DNA from: Oopsacas minuta
Lineage: Eukaryota > Porifera > Hexactinellida > Lyssacinosida > Leucopsacidae
Length of the DNA stretch: 64,000 bases
Direction of reading: 5' to 3'
NCBI GenBank assembly: GCA_024704765.1
Contig: JAKMXF010000288.1
Span: forward strand, 485,445-549,444
Shown: positions 34,141 through 43,563 of the stretch, piece by piece
Layout: every line of letters begins with the position of its first letter
Numbering within the stretch: position 1 is the first letter of the stretch
Made by a program: the position numbers and the translations under genes
The notes under the pieces: model-generated
Database searches by the model: none
The model's input: only the letters and a program-made list of their open reading frames with translations
What the model was told of the DNA's origin: nothing

Positions 34141-34784
34141 TACCATCTTGTACATCTCTCTATAACATTAATTGTAATTAGTTTCAGTTGCAATTCAATA
34201 CTCTTAGTTATGTCTCTTAACGTATAATATATTGTGGTTCTTGTTCTTTAGTTATATACGTGAGTAGTTTCAGTTTTGTTTTAGCTAATGAACCATAATT
34301 ATAGATCTGGCGCGTAAATTGTGTCGGCTGGAGGTAGTGTCACAATAATTGTAACACTTCTGTGAATTCCTTTTGCATATTTTATCACCATGGACGAATT
34401 ATTTTCTGTTTGATGTATGAATAATTAATTTCCCACTCTGAGGGACAGAAAGTGTCCGGTCCTTATCTCATAGGTTAAACCCATAAAATAATTGGTGGTG
34501 AAACCACTTGCACCACTTCTTAGATGGCAACCATATATCATATGTGGAATGTATTTGTGAATTAAACTTTTGTCCAATTTCTGACCAGTTGTGTATTCGA
34601 GTTTATCGTCCAATCGGATTATATACAGGAGATGGTTAACACCTCGGTCATTAGTACTTTATAGTTTCAGTTCCAATTTGGTGTTATATTGGTCAGGTCC
34701 CTATCAACCAATCAAATGTAGCGCAGCAGCAAATTTATTGAAAGCAAAATAACAAATATTTTCTAACAAACAAATTTATTAATA
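34141..34784. other. Convergent intergenic region, 0.6 kb
   Basis: Lies between the 3' ends of the 33496 gene (plus) and the bZIP-like gene A (minus). No gene, repeat or RNA structure noted. Confidence 0.55.
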
Positions 34785-35165
34785 TTAACATTCCATATTT
34801 AAGGATTCCCTGTAGAATGAGATCTCATTTGCCAGGTCCGCTCTCTCCTCCTCCAGGAGTCTCTTGGTCCTCAGGAGATCACAAACTTGTGTGTCTAGTC
34901 CTGACATTACGGACCTATCCCTCATCCTTTGGTTCCGTTTATCAACAGCTTTTTTCCTGGAATACCTCATGTTAAGGATGGGAGCACTGACCAAAGGAGA
35001 CACATTAGCCTCTCTGAAGAGTCTGTTCACGATCGATCCGTTTATGGACAACAGGGCTGAATAATCGATCAGCTGAGCAAGGGGTTCCCCTCTATTCACC
35101 AATTCCTGCCAATTGGACACAAGGACAGGGTGTAGGGGTCTAAAATTCACACCTTTGAGATCCAT
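34785..35165 (-). CDS. Small bZIP-like protein A
   Basis: Intronless 126-residue protein. Residues about 62-85 form a basic region (ILNMRYSRKKAVDKRNQRM) that resembles the N-x-x-A-x-R-K pattern of bZIP factors, though the usual invariant Arg is replaced. It is followed by heptad-spaced leucines: LDTQVCD, LLRTKRL, LEEERAD, LANEISF. Dimerisation and DNA binding are inferred; the degenerate basic region might make it an inhibitor. From ATG to codon 119 the DNA is identical to gene B at 35490 in the opposite orientation. Only the last seven codons (ESLNMEC) and all flanking DNA differ. A TATAAATAT lies at about 35213-35221, some 50 bp before the ATG. Confidence 0.75.
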   Translation of the reverse strand: MDLKGVNFRPLHPVLVSNWQELVNRGEPLAQLIDYSALLSINGSIVNRLFREANVSPLVSAPILNMRYSRKKAVDKRNQRMRDRSVMSGLDTQVCDLLRTKRLLEEERADLANEISFYRESLNMEC

Positions 35166-35848
35166 TCAATTCTCAACTTATTCAATCCACCTGCGAATTA
35201 GAACCAAAGAGAATATTTATAGACTCAGTTCTGCTATGCTAATGGTTCATTAGTTGCATCTGGAGCCAAAAATAAGCTCCCCACTATAGCTATAGCTTAC
35301 ATAATACAATATGGAACTACGTTTATGTATTCATACAATTAGTGTCAATATGTAATGAACTCAACCCATTAATCTGATTGGTTAAAGAGGAGAGGGACTG
35401 TTCTAATGCGTTCAGTTTTTATTGAAACTGAAAGTATAAAATTCATATAAATAACTAAGAAATGTGTTTAACAATAAAAAATTAAACAAATGGATCTCAA
35501 AGGTGTGAATTTTAGACCCCTACACCCTGTCCTTGTGTCCAATTGGCAGGAATTGGTGAATAGAGGGGAACCCCTTGCTCAGCTGATCGATTATTCAGCC
35601 CTGTTGTCCATAAACGGATCGATCGTGAACAGACTCTTCAGAGAGGCTAATGTGTCTCCTTTGGTCAGTGCTCCCATCCTTAACATGAGGTATTCCAGGA
35701 AAAAAGCTGTTGATAAACGGAACCAAAGGATGAGGGATAGGTCCGTAATGTCAGGACTAGACACACAAGTTTGTGATCTCCTGAGGACCAAGAGACTCCT
35801 GGAGGAGGAGAGAGCGGACCTGGCAAATGAGATCTCATTCTACAGGGA
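34807..35848. repeat. Perfect inverted repeat, 360-bp arms, 322-bp spacer
   Basis: Arms 34807-35166 and 35489-35848 appear identical base for base in reverse complement. They start one base before each ATG and stop just short of the stop codons, so the arms are essentially the bZIP coding sequence and nothing else. The spacer and outer flanks show no similarity. Confidence 0.92.
35166..35489. promoter_or_regulatory. Divergent promoter pair between the twin bZIP-like genes
   Basis: The 324-bp spacer holds TATA-like sequences at matching distances from both start codons: TATAAATAT (read on minus, about 35213-35221) and TATAAA (35435-35440). It also has CAGTTTTTATTGAAACTG, a near-palindrome, and a CCAAT-type word (CTGATTGGTTA). 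Confidence 0.5.
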
Positions 35849-35870
35849 CTTATCAACCATCCGCGTATGA
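35490..35870 (+). CDS. Small bZIP-like protein B
   Basis: Intronless 126-residue protein, identical to protein A for residues 1-119; the last seven are DLSTIRV. It has the same basic region and four-heptad leucine zipper ending in ISFYR. The gene runs outward from the shared spacer. Because identity stops inside the last codons, the C-terminus here may be a fusion created by the duplication or conversion tract rather than an ancestral end. Confidence 0.73.
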   Translation: MDLKGVNFRPLHPVLVSNWQELVNRGEPLAQLIDYSALLSINGSIVNRLFREANVSPLVSAPILNMRYSRKKAVDKRNQRMRDRSVMSGLDTQVCDLLRTKRLLEEERADLANEISFYRDLSTIRV

Positions 35871-37084
35871 TAATGTAATTAGTATAAGCATTCTGATTGG
35901 CTGAGCTGGCAGGCGCGCTTCTTCTCAAAATCTAGGCAAAGATAGGTTATTATTTAATTAATTTTACGCGCCTTTTTTGGGAATTTTTGCTTTTATTAAA
36001 TTAAAATATTGCATTTTTCACATTTTTCTTGGAATTATATTTCTTAGAATTTTCTAGAATTTTTTGTTAATTTTTCTAAAATTATTTATTAATGAAAATT
36101 ATAAATATTTCCAAATTTGTAAATTTTGTTATTTAATTTCTGAGATTTATAATTTTAATATTTTCACTTTTTGAGGTGTCAATATTTTCTAAAATCATTT
36201 CAAAGTTAGAATTGAATTTTCCAATTATTTTATTGTGAAAATCGTGAATATTTTCAGAAATTTCTTATCTGAGAATTTCTATATTTTACTCATTTATTAT
36301 TTGATTTTCTTGACTACAGTGGAGTCTCCCAAAACGGACACTCCGTATGGCGCACAACACCTCTACAACGGACAAGCTTGTGTAACTAAATAATTTATAA
36401 TACATGTAAATAATACTGAGAAGAGGACATCTCATCTACAAAGGATAAAATCTAATCTCCAATGTGTCCGCTATTGGGAGACTCCTCTGTATACGAATCT
36501 TTGAATTCCTTATTCGTTCTTACAATCACAGCTGATAGCTGAGTATTAACAAACGTATCCTTCCCTCCTTCTGGCGCTTATATTTAGTAATATATGTGTC
36601 CCATATATCTATACCAGTGAAAAGAATGACAGTAGTTCTCGTTTATGCGTACACGAGCTGACTTCGAAATGTGTCCTATCCGTAAATTCTTATTTATGAG
36701 GTTCTACAGGATGTACCGGAAGTCTTAGAGCCTGTATGTACACCTTGCTGAGATTTACTTGTGTGGAAATTAGTTCAGGCGCCAGATCTGTCGACACTTG
36801 AATAATATTTAGGCGCGTAAACTCACAATATTTCCATAGGGGCATAAACTGTACAATTTTGTTTGATGATTGTTTTGAGTAATTTTCGCTTTTGGGCACA
36901 TTTCTCTGAAAGTTGGCGGATCAAATATGTCCTATTTGTTGACTAATCAATTACCAGAATTGTTTAAAGACACAAATCAGCCCCTTGAACTTTTAGCACC
37001 TTTTAGTATTTGTAATTATTACTGAATTGCAATTTCCGCGCTTAAAAAGGTATAAAAACATGAAAGAATTCTTAAATACAAAAA
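35871..37084. other. AT-rich intergenic stretch with a MITE
   Basis: Between bZIP-like genes B and C. 35940-36300 is extremely AT-rich. A TA-flanked element lies at 36315-36492. TATAAAAA occurs at 37051-37058, about 34 bp before gene C. No gene seen. Confidence 0.6.
36315..36492. mobile_element. TA-flanked inverted-repeat element (family C)
   Basis: The left end TACAGTGGAGTCTCCCAAAA and the reverse complement of the right end (TACAGAGGAGTCTCCCAATA) form inverted termini, followed inward by CGGACAC and GTGTCCGC words that also pair. Length about 177 bp with TA on both sides. It resembles non-autonomous pogo/Tigger-type elements and encodes nothing. Confidence 0.7.
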
Positions 37085-37456
37085 ATGACCTTAGAAATTC
37101 TAGAAAAACTGGAACCAATCCTCAAATCTGATTGGCGGATTCTTCTACCTGAAAATTCTAATTTTTTCGATTTAATAGAAAACGAAAGTTTAGCCAAATT
37201 TGACTCAAAACAAATAAAAAATTTGCTTTGTAAGAGCGAAGTTTCCCGCGTGTTTGCAGAGGCGATTCTTAACATACATTATTCTAAAAGGAAGCTATTC
37301 TATAAGAGGAACAAAAGGGAGCAGGAGACCCTAGAGGAACAGAGATTAGGCGCCACAATTGGTATCCTACAAGAACTTCGAAATTTCTATGAAAACGAGA
37401 AGAATGTTTTGAGAAGTGAGATTGGTTTTTACCAGTCAGCTTTAGACTCTCAATGA
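37085..37456 (+). CDS. Small bZIP-like protein C
   Basis: Intronless 123-residue paralogue of proteins A and B. Shared landmarks: a basic block ILNIHYSKRKLFYKRNKRE aligned with ILNMRYSRKKAVDKRNQRM, then heptads LGATIGI, LQELRNF, YENEKNV, LRSEIGF and a closing FYQSAL. Third-heptad Leu is Tyr here. Similarity to A and B is clear over the C-terminal 65 residues and weak before that, so this is an older duplication. TATAAAAA about 34 bp before the ATG implies a very short 5' leader. Confidence 0.72.
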   Translation: MTLEILEKLEPILKSDWRILLPENSNFFDLIENESLAKFDSKQIKNLLCKSEVSRVFAEAILNIHYSKRKLFYKRNKREQETLEEQRLGATIGILQELRNFYENEKNVLRSEIGFYQSALDSQ

Positions 37457-38922
37457 GATTACATTCCTTTCCTCCTTTGCTGTAACGCGCTTATTTTAAT
37501 TATGCATTTACACATATTTTCACGCCTCTTTTATGCTAACAAACTATAAATACTAAACACATGATTCTATGCTATATCTTAAAACAGCTGATACGCGCTA
37601 TAGTTATTATTAAGTGCTGAGGGACTAGTTCTTTATAATTCCAGATATTTTTGGCTAACTGGAACTATGACTGCCACCATTGTGTCACATCCTAGCTCTC
37701 TATTTTGTTGTTTTTAATTAATAGTTAAGATATGTATATATTGTCGTATTATGCCACTTTGTGCCACTTCACACCTTCCAAAGGATACATAATATCCATA
37801 CTGATTATTCTTTAGGATTTGTGTCCCCTCTGGAATGATCCTTTCGTCCCCTTGGGGTCGATAACCTATAGTGTCCCGATGTGATTCTATACTTCTGTTT
37901 GTTTATTAGTAAATATTAAGAATTGTTATGTCTTATCTTTCCTACGCTATTTATTATCAGCAGTGAATTCCTTTTGTGTATTATTGTAACTATGTTCTCA
38001 TCGCCATACTAACCGCTCAATAAACTCACGTCTACCTGGTACTCAGAGGTGTGAAAATTCGTACATACATATATATATATCTCATTAGTTCCAGTTATAT
38101 CAACACTGATATATAGAAATACCCGCTTATATCGAGGTGTGAAATAGTACAAATATAGTAACATATCGAAGTCATTATTACCGTCCTTTGAATTAGCATT
38201 AGACCCTTGTAGGATATATTAATTGTAATATTGCCCCTAGAGCACATAGATACGAATAATGGTATCAGGAATGCATCGGTATAATAGAGGAGACATAATA
38301 CACGAATATGGAAATTCAATTTCTTGCTGCAAATGCCAGCATTTGGATTGTCACATACGTGTATGCAATGCGGCTACTTGGTTCCTGTCTCCAGGACCTC
38401 TGAAGGGGGGAGAGGGCAGGAGAGTTGGCCTGCGTCTCATGCTCCAAGAGGCTTCTTAAAATCCATAATTCATAGATTAATAATAACAACTCTTGATAAG
38501 TGGTGAGGATAATTATTGTGACAATAGTCCAATCAACCACCTACATACCTATATGTGCCACTAGTATGACATAGGGACCTTGGCAAAGTACTTGTTGTAA
38601 CCACATTCCTAATCCTTCTTTCTGTTGTTAGGATTTGAGTGGGAGAGATATTTGCATTTTCATCTTTTGCAAGCTATTTGAATGGTCGCAATAATTATAA
38701 TCGAATAATTATATATTTTGGTTATTGGGGGTGCTGTGTCAACAACAACAACTTGCAATATGAACTATTCTTTTGTTTGGAAAATGTTTCAGCTATAAAA
38801 TGCCACTTTTCTAGACACAATACCACATGGACACATTTTTGGTATTTGTATTTACTTTCAGTTTAGTATTATAGTTTGATTTTAACCATGGATGTTGTAA
38901 ATTGTAAATTTACTAAAAAGTA
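37457..38922. other. Gene-free stretch, 1.5 kb
   Basis: No protein-like frame. Around 38091-38230 is a decayed copy of the family B inverted-repeat element (words ATATCGAGG, ACATATCGAAGTCATTAT, CCGTCC match those at 5386 and 8562). Ends at the tRNA-Ser gene. Confidence 0.55.
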
Positions 38923-39004
38923 CGCTGCGAGCAGGGTTCGAACCTGCGCGGGGAAACCCCATTAGATTTCAAGTCTAACGCCTTAACCACTCGGCCATCA
39001 CAGC
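38923..39004 (-). tRNA. tRNA-Ser (TGA)
   Basis: An 82-nt cloverleaf. The acceptor stem GCTGTGA pairs with TCGCAGC, discriminator G. Box A is TGGCCGAGTGG and box B is GGTTCGAACCC. The anticodon loop CTTGAAA gives anticodon TGA (38971-38969). The long variable arm GGGGTTTCCCC is expected for serine. No intron. Confidence 0.96.
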
Positions 39005-39793
39005 TCATAAAGAATGTTTAAGTTCATTATGGAACTATAAAATTAGTATACTATTTTGTCTATTTCTACACAATAATTTGATTATTTGTTTTTTCAATTT
39101 GGAAATGTGCTAGTTCCATTCCCAGCCATTCTGCTGAATCAGCTGTTCGATTGAGAGTTTGAATTTAACCAAAAATACTACCAATTTCTCTCTTCTAATT
39201 GATATAAGAAGACTAATAATAAATCATCACTAGTTTCTGGAACTAATATGTAATGAAGAAGCTTAGGTTAGATTTCTGTAATTAGATTAGCATAAACTCA
39301 AATGTAACCAGAAAAACATAATTTTTATCAAATTAGCTTCTTTAAAGCAAGTATAACATTCCTGATAATATCACACTTATACTATAAATGAAGTTTAATG
39401 CGAATTAAGCTTGAATATTTGAGTTATGAAGATTTATTATTTGTTGTTAATAGTTCACACTATTTTGCTATTATTTAGCATCTTAAGTATTCGCATAAAA
39501 CAACAAATATTTGCATTATATCATATATTTGTTTGTTTGTTTGTTTGTTTGTTGTATATCCATGTTTTAACACTCTGACTTCCCAAATTAACAACAAATA
39601 ATTGAAATATGAATATTAATAATATTTAGAAAAGTGATATATAAATTTACAAACAAATCAATGAGCTCATTATTCAAATACAAACAAATCAGTAAACAAA
39701 TTGTAACTATCATAAAATGAAGCGATGATTGTGTAAAACAACAAGTAAATAGAAAACAATAAAATTAACACGTCTGAGCTGTTCTAAAAATAA
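39005..39793. other. Non-coding region downstream of CPEB
   Basis: Nearly 0.8 kb of AT-rich DNA between the tRNA and the CPEB stop codon, with a TTTG array at 39529-39553. It probably includes the CPEB 3' UTR. No gene seen. Confidence 0.55.
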
Positions 39794-41203
39794 CTACTCA
39801 CATCCAGATTGGTTCTTAGTTGTCCTCATAAGTGGCTTATGCATTCTGTAACCATCTATGGAATGATGCCACTCCCAACAAAGCCTGCAAAAGTATTTGA
39901 AGCAGTTCATGTCCCGACAGAAAAATGGGCCCATTATGCGTCCACATATGTTACAAGGGGTGTCTTCCAGATACGGATCCACCTGAACCTTCTTGGCGAA
40001 TTTTGAGGTTTTGATTTCCACATATCCTGCTTGTACACCCTTCATGTAGTTCTTAGCACTCACAAATGTTACCCTCCCAGATCCAATTGGGTACTTATGT
40101 CTGTCTGTATCGATCCCCGCGTACACGACACCTCCGAAAAGATCGTCCATTATCAGTGCTAGCGCATCTGCGTTCAAGAGTCCGTGTAGACCGCCGACGA
40201 ATACTGTAGTATTCGGATCTAATCGGGGACTAGCTCGGTATACGGAATTAGAGTCAGACAGGACCCAGGGGATCACTTGCACCTCTTTGTTCCTCATCCT
40301 AGAGGATGACACCTTGTAATAGTAGTCCCCTCCCTCGCTGGCGTCCTGTGTGCATCCTGTTAACAAGAGTTTAACACTCTTCTCTGAGTCAAATATGAGG
40401 TATGAGTAACCCTTTGGAGGGTGTCTGTTATGCTTACTATCCTTGCCAGGCCACTCTACTTTGAGGTTACCGAACAGTTTGAAGGTGTTAAGAAGTGTCT
40501 CTTCCGTTATGTCCCATGGTACTCCTCCCAGGAACACCTTTGTACTGTAAACAGGGTTACGGTAACGTCTGGGGGGCAGCTGTCCGGACCAAGTACATAT
40601 GACCTCTGGCATTTTCATGTACTCTTTAGTTTCGACACTTTGCATTTTCTGTCTGGGGAAGAAGGGGCTTGTCTTGTCCGGTTGGTAGAAATTATTGGGT
40701 ACAAGTGAGGGATACGTCCCCTGTGACCCTGGGTAGGTAACACGATGAGTTGTTGGAGACGGATTTCTCATTTGTGCCATTTCAAAGCTCTGATGGATTG
40801 AGTTTATGAATAAAGCACCAGGACTAGGGGAGACAGGCTGAGCGGGTAGCTCCGGGGGCCAGAATCTGGACTCCTGCTGTGGGTGACTCAGCCAATCAAG
40901 TGGAGGGGGGTTTATTATGTCCGCTATAAGGGGATCCTGTTGGTCAGCTGGTAGGGAGCAATTACTAGAGGAACTGTCCTCTTTCTCTGAAATCTGTTCC
41001 TTCTCGTTAAGTGGTGTTACAATACTCATTTCATTTAGTAATTGTGTCATATCTAACAGCTGTTTGTCACCTCCAGTCAGTGGCATATTGTCCTCGGGTG
41101 TTATTTCACGGTGCGACACAATTTGGTGGTTTGTTGTCACCTCTGATGGAATCTCCGGTAGGTATGATCCAAATGGTGAGCACAGGTAATTCGTGGCTTC
41201 CAT
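39794..41203 (-). CDS. CPEB1: Cytoplasmic polyadenylation element-binding protein, intronless
   Basis: A 469-residue CPEB, which binds U-rich elements in 3' UTRs and controls translation in germ cells and neurons. I start at the ATG at 41203 ([10 protein letters not shown]), because just upstream CTTTTTAG looks like a 3' splice site of a 5' UTR intron. Residues 1-200 are low-complexity with a Pro-rich centre. RRM1 (about 220-315) has [18 protein letters not shown]2 (about 335-415) has [22 protein letters not shown]-terminal ZZ-type zinc domain has [21 protein letters not shown] and later cysteines and histidines. The full set of domains points to the CPEB1 side rather than CPEB2-4. The coding region lacks introns, unlike most neighbours. 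Confidence 0.93.
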   Translation of the reverse strand: MEATNYLCSPFGSYLPEIPSEVTTNHQIVSHREITPEDNMPLTGGDKQLLDMTQLLNEMSIVTPLNEKEQISEKEDSSSSNCSLPADQQDPLIADIINPPPLDWLSHPQQESRFWPPELPAQPVSPSPGALFINSIHQSFEMAQMRNPSPTTHRVTYPGSQGTYPSLVPNNFYQPDKTSPFFPRQKMQSVETKEYMKMPEVICTWSGQLPPRRYRNPVYSTKVFLGGVPWDITEETLLNTFKLFGNLKVEWPGKDSKHNRHPPKGYSYLIFDSEKSVKLLLTGCTQDASEGGDYYYKVSSSRMRNKEVQVIPWVLSDSNSVYRASPRLDPNTTVFVGGLHGLLNADALALIMDDLFGGVVYAGIDTDRHKYPIGSGRVTFVSAKNYMKGVQAGYVEIKTSKFAKKVQVDPYLEDTPCNICGRIMGPFFCRDMNCFKYFCRLCWEWHHSIDGYRMHKPLMRTTKNQSGCE

Positions 41204-42159
41204 TATGACACTAAAAAGGTGATAGTTCCAATAATAAATTCGCCAATAAAAATATTTCAAAAGCGCTGTAAAAATTTCTGACTTAACTCTTGGGCATATA
41301 TATATACTCTTTTGAATAAGAAGCCACTTTTGTATTAGCTAAGGTGTGAAGCCATTTGTGTCGTGAATAGAGCCATGTGGTGGAAACCATTCCTTACAAT
41401 ATTGAGATTCTAAATTTATTTGTTTGTATTTACTTTACTTCCGAGCTTTAATAGTTCCAGATGTTCACACCAGGTGGCTTGGATCTGAGGAATCTTATTG
41501 GTTGATTCTATTCTTGTGCATGGCTTGGGCAGCGAATCAAATTCTTTCTTTTATTTTGTTTATTTTGTTTGTTTGTTTGTTTGTTTGTTTATCACATTTT
41601 GGATTCACAGGTTATACACAGATTTCTTAATTAGAATGTTCACACCTTTTGTGGGAACACTTCAATAATTTTACAATAATTGTATTATCATAAATTATGT
41701 TTTCTAACTCTAAACTGATTGGCTGAACAGAGCTATTGAATTGATAATCAGCTGATTTCCCCGCGTGATTTGTTACATAACTTTATTTCTGAATTCATTT
41801 TATGCTTCAATTATTCAATTATATTCAATATTTATTCAAGAAATTAGGCTAAATTGGCCCAATTTGGAGCCAAATAGTACCCCCCCCTTCAATGATCCCC
41901 TCCCTCATTGAGGGGTGTAGCAAATACCAACGAGGTAACCATGGAAACTGGGACATAACACGTCACAGAAACACGTTAGGAAGTTGGTGAATATATTCAT
42001 GTGTAGAATGCTATGATTCATGGAATGTAGTATGTGATTATATGTTATGTCCCCCGTACAAAGGTGTTAAAATATGAATAATCACCTTGGTTATTGAAAA
42101 TTTGTAAATATTTGTCATTTTGTTAGTTGTGTGGTAGCTATGATTTGATTGGTCAGTTT
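41204..42159. other. Intergenic region before FOXJ with repeat copy
   Basis: Contains a TTTG array (41555-41591) and a copy of the dispersed 190-bp repeat (41873-42085). Likely the divergent promoter DNA of CPEB and FOXJ2/3. No protein-like frame. Confidence 0.55.
41873..42085. mobile_element. Dispersed 190-bp repeat (copy 2)
   Basis: Matches 16312-16499 over most of its length (CCTTCAATGAT, ACCAACGAGGTAACCATGG, TAGTATGTGATTATATG), with an extra segment of about 35 bp near 41970. The left end reads AAATAGTACCCCCC; the right inverted end is not recognisable, so this copy is degenerate. Confidence 0.65.
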
Positions 42160-43430
42160 ATGACAGAACTTGACAGAAGTTTGACTAACATTGATTGGCT
42201 AATCAGCTGTTCAAAAGATAAACAGCCAATCAATTCAAAGATTGAACAAAAACATTTTTGCGGGAATTGTCTTTATTGTTCCCGTCTCGGGACCCGTCCT
42301 AAACCCCAGAAAATCTCTCCTGGTCAATCAGATACCTCAATGAAATCCTCTTCTCCCAGGGCGCCAAATAAACCATCACATTCCTATGCTCATATCATAG
42401 CAACAGCTATTAAGAAATCTTCAAATCAGAAACTGACTCTAAATGAAATATATAGTTCTATCCTAGATACGTATCCGTACTTCAGGAATGCAGCACCTGG
42501 ATGGAAGGTATATATTCATATCTTAACACCTTATAGTTCCAGTATAAAATGTATCTATTTTTAGAACTCTGTGAGACACAACTTGTCACTTAATAAGCTC
42601 TTTAAGAGAGTAGCTCGTCCTAAAGGAGAATCTGGGAAGGTTGTAGCTATTTTTAGTAACATTCTATTTATAGTGACATGTTGTAATTATTATAGGGTGC
42701 TTACTGGGAGATTGACCAATCAGCTGTTTTGTTAGTTAAACGTGAGCCTAAATCTCTTCGAAAGATTGTAAGTCACAGATCAGCTGATTATGTAAATATT
42801 TTCAGACGTGTTATTCTATTTATAGAATTCTTCAAAGGTTAACACCTCTCCTATTATTCCTGTTCCCTATCCTCCTGTCCCCTATCCCATGTGTCATATG
42901 TATCCCTTCGAAACTCAGAACCATCTCAACCAATCATTTACAGCCTTTTATCGGTATATTATCACATATTTGACATGTTACCTTAGCAACCAAATTAATG
43001 TCTGTTTCTAGATCTCTGATAGAAGTACAGAGACTAGATGACGTCACGACTGATACCTCTACATTGGTGAGAGGACAGGGGGAACTGTTAGATGTAGACG
43101 TGTCAAGATTTGAGGGATTAGTATCTTCTATCAATCCGGGTATGCTGTTGTTGTTGTTGTTGTTGTTGTTGTTTTTATGAATATAAAGTAAACAAATACT
43201 TGAGGCTTGCTCTTATTATTATTGTTTATTATTGTTGTTGTTATTATTGATTAGCAGATGCAGTGTCAGGAGATCTGTTCAGGAGTCTCAAAGATTCATT
43301 CAGTAATTTCCTGAGGGGACTGTCCAATGGACCTGAAGTAGAGACCTACCCCAAGCAGTATCCACAAGAAGAGCTCTATTCTAGCAACGAACCATCCTCT
43401 CAGGAATTTGATTGGAATGCTATTTTATGA
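42160..43430 (+). CDS. Forkhead transcription factor, FOXJ2/3 type
   Basis: A 307-residue protein. Exons: 42160-42507, 42565-42639, 42696-42767, 42826-42953, 43012-43139, 43258-43430. I chose the ATG at 42160 because it yields an N-terminus (ELDRSLTNIDWL) matching the conserved FOXJ2/FOXJ3 start (SSLTSIDWL). The forkhead domain (about 71-155) has KPSHSYAHIIATAI, LTLNEIYSSILDTYPYFR, GWKNSVRHNLSLNKLFKRV and KGAYWEID; helix H3 NSVRHNLSLNK is intact. The usual KPPYSY is KPSHSY. The C-terminal half is Pro-rich, then acidic. A nuclear sequence-specific DNA-binding factor. The following gene starts only 134 bp downstream. Confidence 0.88.
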
Positions 43431-43563
43431 TTATTCATATACCCGATCGCTTAGGATTTGTTTTAACTAAATTTTCTTTTTTATATAAACTGACACATTC
43501 CAATTCCTCAATTCTATCTCTATGATATTCCTGGTATAACTAGCAATCTGATTGGTTAACAGA

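Noticed and set aside
40421-41208. Plus-strand frames opposite CPEB
   Set aside because: Shadows; the minus strand has intact RRM and ZZ domains.
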